Part shown: positions 60,525 to 64,000 of the stretch, piece by piece
Position numbering within the stretch: the stretch's first letter is position 1
Layout: the number at the start of each line of letters is the position of its first letter
DNA from: an uncultured Caryophanales bacterium
GTDB taxonomy: Bacteria > Bacillota_I > Bacilli_A > RF39 > UBA660
DNA: 64,000 bases
Direction of reading: 5' to 3'
NCBI GenBank assembly: GCA_946628045.1
Contig: CAMOVZ010000002.1
Location: 1 to 64,000 of the forward strand
The notes under the pieces: model-generated
Database searches by the model: none
Seen by the model: only the letters and a program-made list of their open reading frames with translations
What the model was told of the DNA's origin: nothing
Position numbers and translations under genes: made by a program

Positions 60525-60974
60525 TTATTTCTCAAATGTTTTAGTATCTCCAGTTATATAGAAAATTCTTAAATCTAAAATATTATTTATAATTGGTATT
60601 TCTATATTAATCTTAGTAATTATTCTGTAATAATGTTTATCTCTCAAATCATCAATCAAACCACTTCTATCGCTAGTACGATTTTCATAGCGAAAGTCTT
60701 TTACACAATATAAATCATCTTCGTTATTATAATTCGCCGGACAACTCATATTTCTACCAGTAGAATACCCTATAGTCTTAGCATATTCTTTTATTGCACT
60801 TTTACATTCACTACTGCTACAATCTCCATCGTAATCTTCATATACAGAAATAATTTTGTTTTTCATACGAAAAGCTTTAGTATAATTAACATTAAATGCC
60901 ATATATCCTAAAGCAATAACAATAAATACAACAATAATTACTAAAGCAACAGATCCTCCCATTGCATCACGCAT
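60525..60974 (-). CDS. TadE-like minor pilin, copy 2
   Basis: The protein has 149 residues. A very short N-terminus (MRDAMGG) is followed at once by a hydrophobic helix (SVALVIIVVFIVIALGYMAF), then VNYTKAFRMKNKIISVYED and an exported domain with three or four cysteines. The leader with Gly just before the helix resembles class III or Tad-type prepilins. It is a tandem paralogue of the next gene upstream. Confidence 0.7.
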   Translation of the reverse strand: MRDAMGGSVALVIIVVFIVIALGYMAFNVNYTKAFRMKNKIISVYEDYDGDCSSSECKSAIKEYAKTIGYSTGRNMSCPANYNNEDDLYCVKDFRYENRTSDRSGLIDDLRDKHYYRIITKINIEIPIINNILDLRIFYITGDTKTFEK

Positions 60975-60989
60975 AATATCACCTACTAA

Positions 60990-61418
60990 TTACTTTTTAA
61001 TAGCTCTTGTATCACCATGTACTTGGAATATAGATAATCCCATCATTTTATTTATAATTGGAATATCTATATCAACTTGTGTGATTACAGTATAAACGTA
61101 GTTATTCTTTGAATCAGACACAACTTTTTTATAACAAAATAAATCATAACTTTTTGTATAATCAGCTGGGCAATTTAAATCAGCTGGATGATACCCAAAA
61201 GCCTTAGCCCTTTCTTGTATTCTTTCTTGACATCCAGTAGCACTACTATTTCCAAAGCACCCTTCAGCACCTTCATATTGTTCTATAGTAGAAATAACTG
61301 TATTTTTCATACGAAAAGCCTTTGTATAATTTACAACTAATCCTAATATTCCAGATATAATTACTAAAAATATAGCAACTAGTACTATATTTACAATTCC
61401 ACCAAAAGCATCTCTCAC
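60990..61418 (-). CDS. TadE-like minor pilin, copy 1
   Basis: The protein has 142 residues and starts with GTG (SD GGAGTTGAT). It opens MRDAFGGIVNIVLVAIFLVI, then VVNYTKAFRMKNTVISTIEQ, and ends IDIPIINKMMGLSIFQVHGDTR; the downstream copy has the same plan. The cysteine spacing is also shared (CFGN, GCQE, NCPAD, FCYK). The two together look like pseudopilins for the pilus tip or base. Confidence 0.7.
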   Translation of the reverse strand: MRDAFGGIVNIVLVAIFLVIISGILGLVVNYTKAFRMKNTVISTIEQYEGAEGCFGNSSATGCQERIQERAKAFGYHPADLNCPADYTKSYDLFCYKKVVSDSKNNYVYTVITQVDIDIPIINKMMGLSIFQVHGDTRAIKK

Positions 61419-61433
61419 TCTACATCAACTCCA

Positions 61434-61595
61434 CTATTTAATAAGACTAACGATCATTCCACTAGAAATATTAGACCATTGTGTATTGATAGCATTTTGA
61501 ATATTTGGCCACATCATCCAGAAAAATCCGATAACTGCTGCGATAGCAATAAGAGTAATAACTGTTAAGTTTAATTCACCTGTAGCTGCTTTCAT
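61434..61595 (-). CDS. short Flp-like pilin, 53 residues
   Basis: An ORF of 53 codons with AAGGATG upstream and a single helix: MKAATGELNLTVITLIAIAA then VIGFFWMMWPNIQNAINTQW. The Gly-Glu right before the helix recalls Flp/prepilin cleavage sites (G-x-x-x-E types differ in spacing). Size and place, between TadC and TadE genes, suit the major Tad pilin. It has its own promoter. If processed, the mature chain would be about 47 residues. Confidence 0.75.
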   Translation of the reverse strand: MKAATGELNLTVITLIAIAAVIGFFWMMWPNIQNAINTQWSNISSGMIVSLIK

Positions 61596-61628
61596 TAATT
61601 ATCCCATCCTTTCTTACCTTACATTTTT

Positions 61629-61657
61629 ATTATAACAAAAAATTTTTTTGTTAACAA
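61629..61657 (-). promoter_or_regulatory. promoter of the short pilin gene
   Basis: TTGTTA (61652-61657), 17 bases, TATAAT (61629-61634). The -35 lies in a perfect palindrome TTGTTAACAA (61648-61657), a possible operator. Confidence 0.65.
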
Positions 61658-61672
61658 CATACTTTACATATA

Positions 61673-62476
61673 TTAGAACATCATCATCATAGAAATTAAT
61701 ATAACTAACATAACTCCAACACCTGTAACAACAAGCATTATCATAGTTTGACTTTCCATATGATTAAGTCTTTCTTTATATTTAGTTTCTCTAGCTTTAT
61801 TCTGTAAAGTTGACACTGTTCTAGAAAACATCATAAGTCGCTCTTGCTTCTTTTCTTGACTACCTATACCTAAACGATATAAAAGTCTCATCATTCTCAT
61901 AGAATCCCTAACAGGATATGTATTAGCAAATTCCATATATGGATCAACTGATGCATCACCTGAATTGATTCTCTCTACCATTCTTCTTAAACCAGGTTTA
62001 AATATATCAGGAGCATCATCAATACTTTTACCTATAGCTACTGGAACAGTATAATGTTGAATTAAAATCTCTAAACTCTTTAAATAGTATGGCAACATTA
62101 CATCTATTTCATGCAAATGTTTTTTATAATAACCTTTTAATTGAGTATAAGGGGCTTTAAATACAACAACTGCTACTACTGAAGCTAATACTAAATTTAA
62201 GAAAAATTGTGAATTAATTATTTCAGCTGAATTATTACCTGTAACAGTTAATACCAATACAACTAAAAATCCAATAAATGCTGAACTAATTCTTTTTGAA
62301 TATAATTGATCTATATCAACTTCTTCACCATATCTAGCATATACAAGGAATTGATAATCATCTTCCTTTAATGCTTCTAAATATTTTTGATTATCTGCAA
62401 AAAACTTATCTTTATCAATGGTATTATTATAAATTAAAACAAAGATAATTATTGCACCTACTATTAGTATCTCCAT
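61673..62476 (-). CDS. TadC-like inner-membrane pilus platform protein
   Basis: The protein has 267 residues with hydrophobic helices near 1-18, 65-85, 87-106 and 245-265. The cytoplasmic part has HEIDVMLPYYLKSLEILIQH and RDSMRMMRLLYRLGIGSQ, typical of T2SF/TadC proteins. It starts with the ATG that overlaps the tadB-like stop (TAATG). Confidence 0.75.
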   Translation of the reverse strand: MEILIVGAIIIFVLIYNNTIDKDKFFADNQKYLEALKEDDYQFLVYARYGEEVDIDQLYSKRISSAFIGFLVVLVLTVTGNNSAEIINSQFFLNLVLASVVAVVVFKAPYTQLKGYYKKHLHEIDVMLPYYLKSLEILIQHYTVPVAIGKSIDDAPDIFKPGLRRMVERINSGDASVDPYMEFANTYPVRDSMRMMRLLYRLGIGSQEKKQERLMMFSRTVSTLQNKARETKYKERLNHMESQTMIMLVVTGVGVMLVILISMMMMF

Positions 62477-63378
62477 TATTCAGCACCTACATTCTCGTAA
62501 TAATATTTTTCTCCCTTTAATAGGAAGTATGAATTTACTATCAATACACCGTGCATTAAAAATTGAATATACCAACGTTGTAGTAATACTAAATAAGTTT
62601 CTCTTCCCAATAAGTACTGAACTAACATAACTAATAGATACAGCATAATACCAAACTGTAAAAATGACTTATGGAAAGATGCTCTTTCAATCCTATCTCG
62701 ATATACACTTTCAACAAGCATATCTATATCAAGTTGCATATTTTCTAATGAATCAGCCGAGTTTTGAGCACCCTCTTTAGTTATTTGTAAGAATAATTGA
62801 TGCATATTCTTAACAATATAATATGGATATAATTTACTCATATATTCAAGTGCTTCATCAATAGTACCATTATCATAACTCATATTAATCATTTGCTTAA
62901 CATCACTTAAAACAGGATCTTCAAGTATTCCTGAATTAGCAACACCCTCTAATGATTTAACAAAAGATTGAGTAGTAGCAAATTCCATTATAGTATTTGA
63001 AGTATATACTTGTATTTGTTCAAATAAGAACTCTGAATATACTTTTTTACATCTTAAATATGATATATAAGGTACAAATGCAACTGCAATTAATGCATAT
63101 ACAATACTTATAATTAAATTATAAAAGTATAAATATGTAACAACTGCAGCAAAAGATGCAAATAATGTTACTTGAATAGCATATTGTCTAGGTGTATATT
63201 CTTGTCCTAATTGTTTTGTTTTTTCACGAACAACTTTAAAAGAATAAGGAGCAAATTTATCATACATAGTTTGTACTTGATTTAATACATATTTACCAAC
63301 ATTTTCACCTTTATAATTTCTATATAGATATATAGCAATTACAAAAGCTATTATTATAAATAACTCTTCTATATACAT
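62476..63378 (-). CDS. TadB-like inner-membrane pilus platform protein
   Basis: The protein has 300 residues with helices near 3-19, 88-105, 110-128 and 245-285. The T2SF-type stretch FEQIQVYTSNTIMEFATTQS then FVKSLEGVANSG and TIDEALEYMSKLYPYYIVKN fits TadB/GspF. Together with the TadC-like protein it forms the platform that the TadA ATPase works on. The SD is GGAGGGG. Confidence 0.77.
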   Translation of the reverse strand: MYIEELFIIIAFVIAIYLYRNYKGENVGKYVLNQVQTMYDKFAPYSFKVVREKTKQLGQEYTPRQYAIQVTLFASFAAVVTYLYFYNLIISIVYALIAVAFVPYISYLRCKKVYSEFLFEQIQVYTSNTIMEFATTQSFVKSLEGVANSGILEDPVLSDVKQMINMSYDNGTIDEALEYMSKLYPYYIVKNMHQLFLQITKEGAQNSADSLENMQLDIDMLVESVYRDRIERASFHKSFLQFGIMLYLLVMLVQYLLGRETYLVLLQRWYIQFLMHGVLIVNSYFLLKGEKYYYENVGAE

Positions 63379-63388
63379 ATAACCCCTC

Positions 63389-64000
63389 CTATCCTTCTAG
63401 CCTAGTAAGCACAGGAGCTACATTATTATTTTGAACTGGTACAGTAGGAGTTAAAGGAGTAGCATTTATTTTAGGTTCACTACTAACAGGTTGTATAGTA
63501 GGAGTAGCTACCACAGGTGTAGTAGTGTTTTCCACAGTACTTGTGGATTGTTGTAATGGTACTGCCACTACCTCACTACTAGACTCTTTCTTTTCTCCAC
63601 TACTTTCTTCTTCAAATTTCTTTTCAGCTTCTATAGCTTCATGGATTGGTAATTCATCAGGTAAATCTTTAATAATACTTTGAACCTCTAAATTTTGATT
63701 TTCAATATATTCTATTAAATGTTTACTTGGTTTACACATCATTGGTTTACCAAATGTTTTTTGATAAATTACCCTACTTCTAGGAACATTATCATCATCA
63801 ACATAAAACTCACATACCTCATCCACTTCACGATGGAATTTACCATATTCTTTACTATAGAATGCTTTAATATGTACACCTAATTGAATATAACGATATA
63901 TTGTTGATAAAAATTGATGTACATCCAAGTCAGTTTCCATTAATGAATATAAACGATATGGAATAGCTGATGCTTTATCCGCATGGATTGTGGATAAAAT
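63389..64000 (-). CDS. tadA: TadA/CpaF-type secretion ATPase, C-terminal part (5' end outside window)
   Basis: The frame is open to the window edge. The visible 203 residues start ILSTIHADKASAIPYRLYSL, the histidine-box region of the TadA/CpaF/VirB11 ATPase, followed by FLSTIYRYIQLGVHIKAFYS. From about residue 110 of the visible part there is an unusual tail: acid linker (EAEKKFEEESSGEKKESSSE), then a Pro/Thr/Val-rich stretch of some 60 residues. The Walker A and B motifs lie beyond the window. It would power pilus assembly; as VirB11 relatives do, it may also serve the T4SS. Confidence 0.86.
   Translation of the reverse strand: MLSTIHADKASAIPYRLYSLMETDLDVHQFLSTIYRYIQLGVHIKAFYSKEYGKFHREVDEVCEFYVDDDNVPRSRVIYQKTFGKPMMCKPSKHLIEYIENQNLEVQSIIKDLPDELPIHEAIEAEKKFEEESSGEKKESSSEVVAVPLQQSTSTVENTTTPVVATPTIQPVSSEPKINATPLTPTVPVQNNNVAPVLTRLEG

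Noticed and set aside
61629..61660. AACAAAAAA/TTTTTTGTT hairpin as a terminator before the short pilin
   Set aside because: The stem is only A:T pairs, overlaps a better promoter pair, and is not followed by a clean T run.
46990..64000. Integrative conjugative element
   Set aside because: T4SS genes are present, but no integrase, relaxase, excisionase, attachment-site repeats or change in base composition is seen within the window. The outer boundary is unknown, so this could be reopened.

Overview
The window comes from a low-GC, AT-rich Gram-positive bacterium of the Bacilli, most like the uncultured, small-genome gut lineages related to Erysipelotrichales or RF39 (this placement is an inference). 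TGA is a true stop codon, so this is not the Mollicutes code. Endospore genes are present: sigG, ylmC, a yunB, spoVID and two worn CotS/YutH/YsxE-type genes. The order yugI, yutI, yutH, yutD, yunB, ylmC, sigG and lon, spoVID, ysxE recalls two Bacillus subtilis neighbourhoods. Nearly all genes lie on the minus strand, are densely packed, and carry clear AGGAGG or AGGTGAT ribosome binding sites.

Layout. 1-961: ten tRNA genes behind one consensus promoter. 1-15 kb: sporulation and housekeeping genes (S1 protein, Nfu, a DUF1292 module, YutD, YunB, YlmC, SigG, TrmL, U32 protein, rubrerythrin, SpoVID, Lon). 15-26 kb: two secreted paralogues, trigger factor, galE, Nudix, a membrane zinc peptidase, a second DUF1292 module, and a thiol-redox and cysteine desulfurase cluster. 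26-31.6 kb: a gatCAB-aspS operon under a T-box whose specifier reads AAC (Asn). 31.6-35.2 kb: two large surface proteins, one an NlpC/P60-like protein ending in a dockerin. 35.3-46.9 kb: accessory and metabolic genes (rhomboid, trpS, histidine phosphatase, zinc peptidase, transglutaminase-like protein, three GNAT genes with a nucleoside phosphorylase, RmuC, a VTT membrane protein, rhodanese). A compact promoter, leader ORF and terminator element lies ahead of the GNAT operon.

47-64 kb is the most striking region. It is one co-directional block that joins Tad-type pilus parts (CpaF/TadA ATPase, TadB- and TadC-like proteins, a short 53-residue pilin ORF, two TadE-like proteins, a CpaE-like protein) to type IV secretion parts (two VirB2-like proteins, VirB6/TrbL, PrgI/VirB3, a VirB4 N-domain, VirB4, a SpoIID-C39 cell-wall enzyme, VirD4). 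No relaxase, integrase or oriT is visible. I infer a chromosomal envelope machine for protein export, adhesion or DNA handling rather than a plain conjugative element. The pilin-like genes have their own strong promoters, which suggests the subunits are made in excess over the assembly apparatus.
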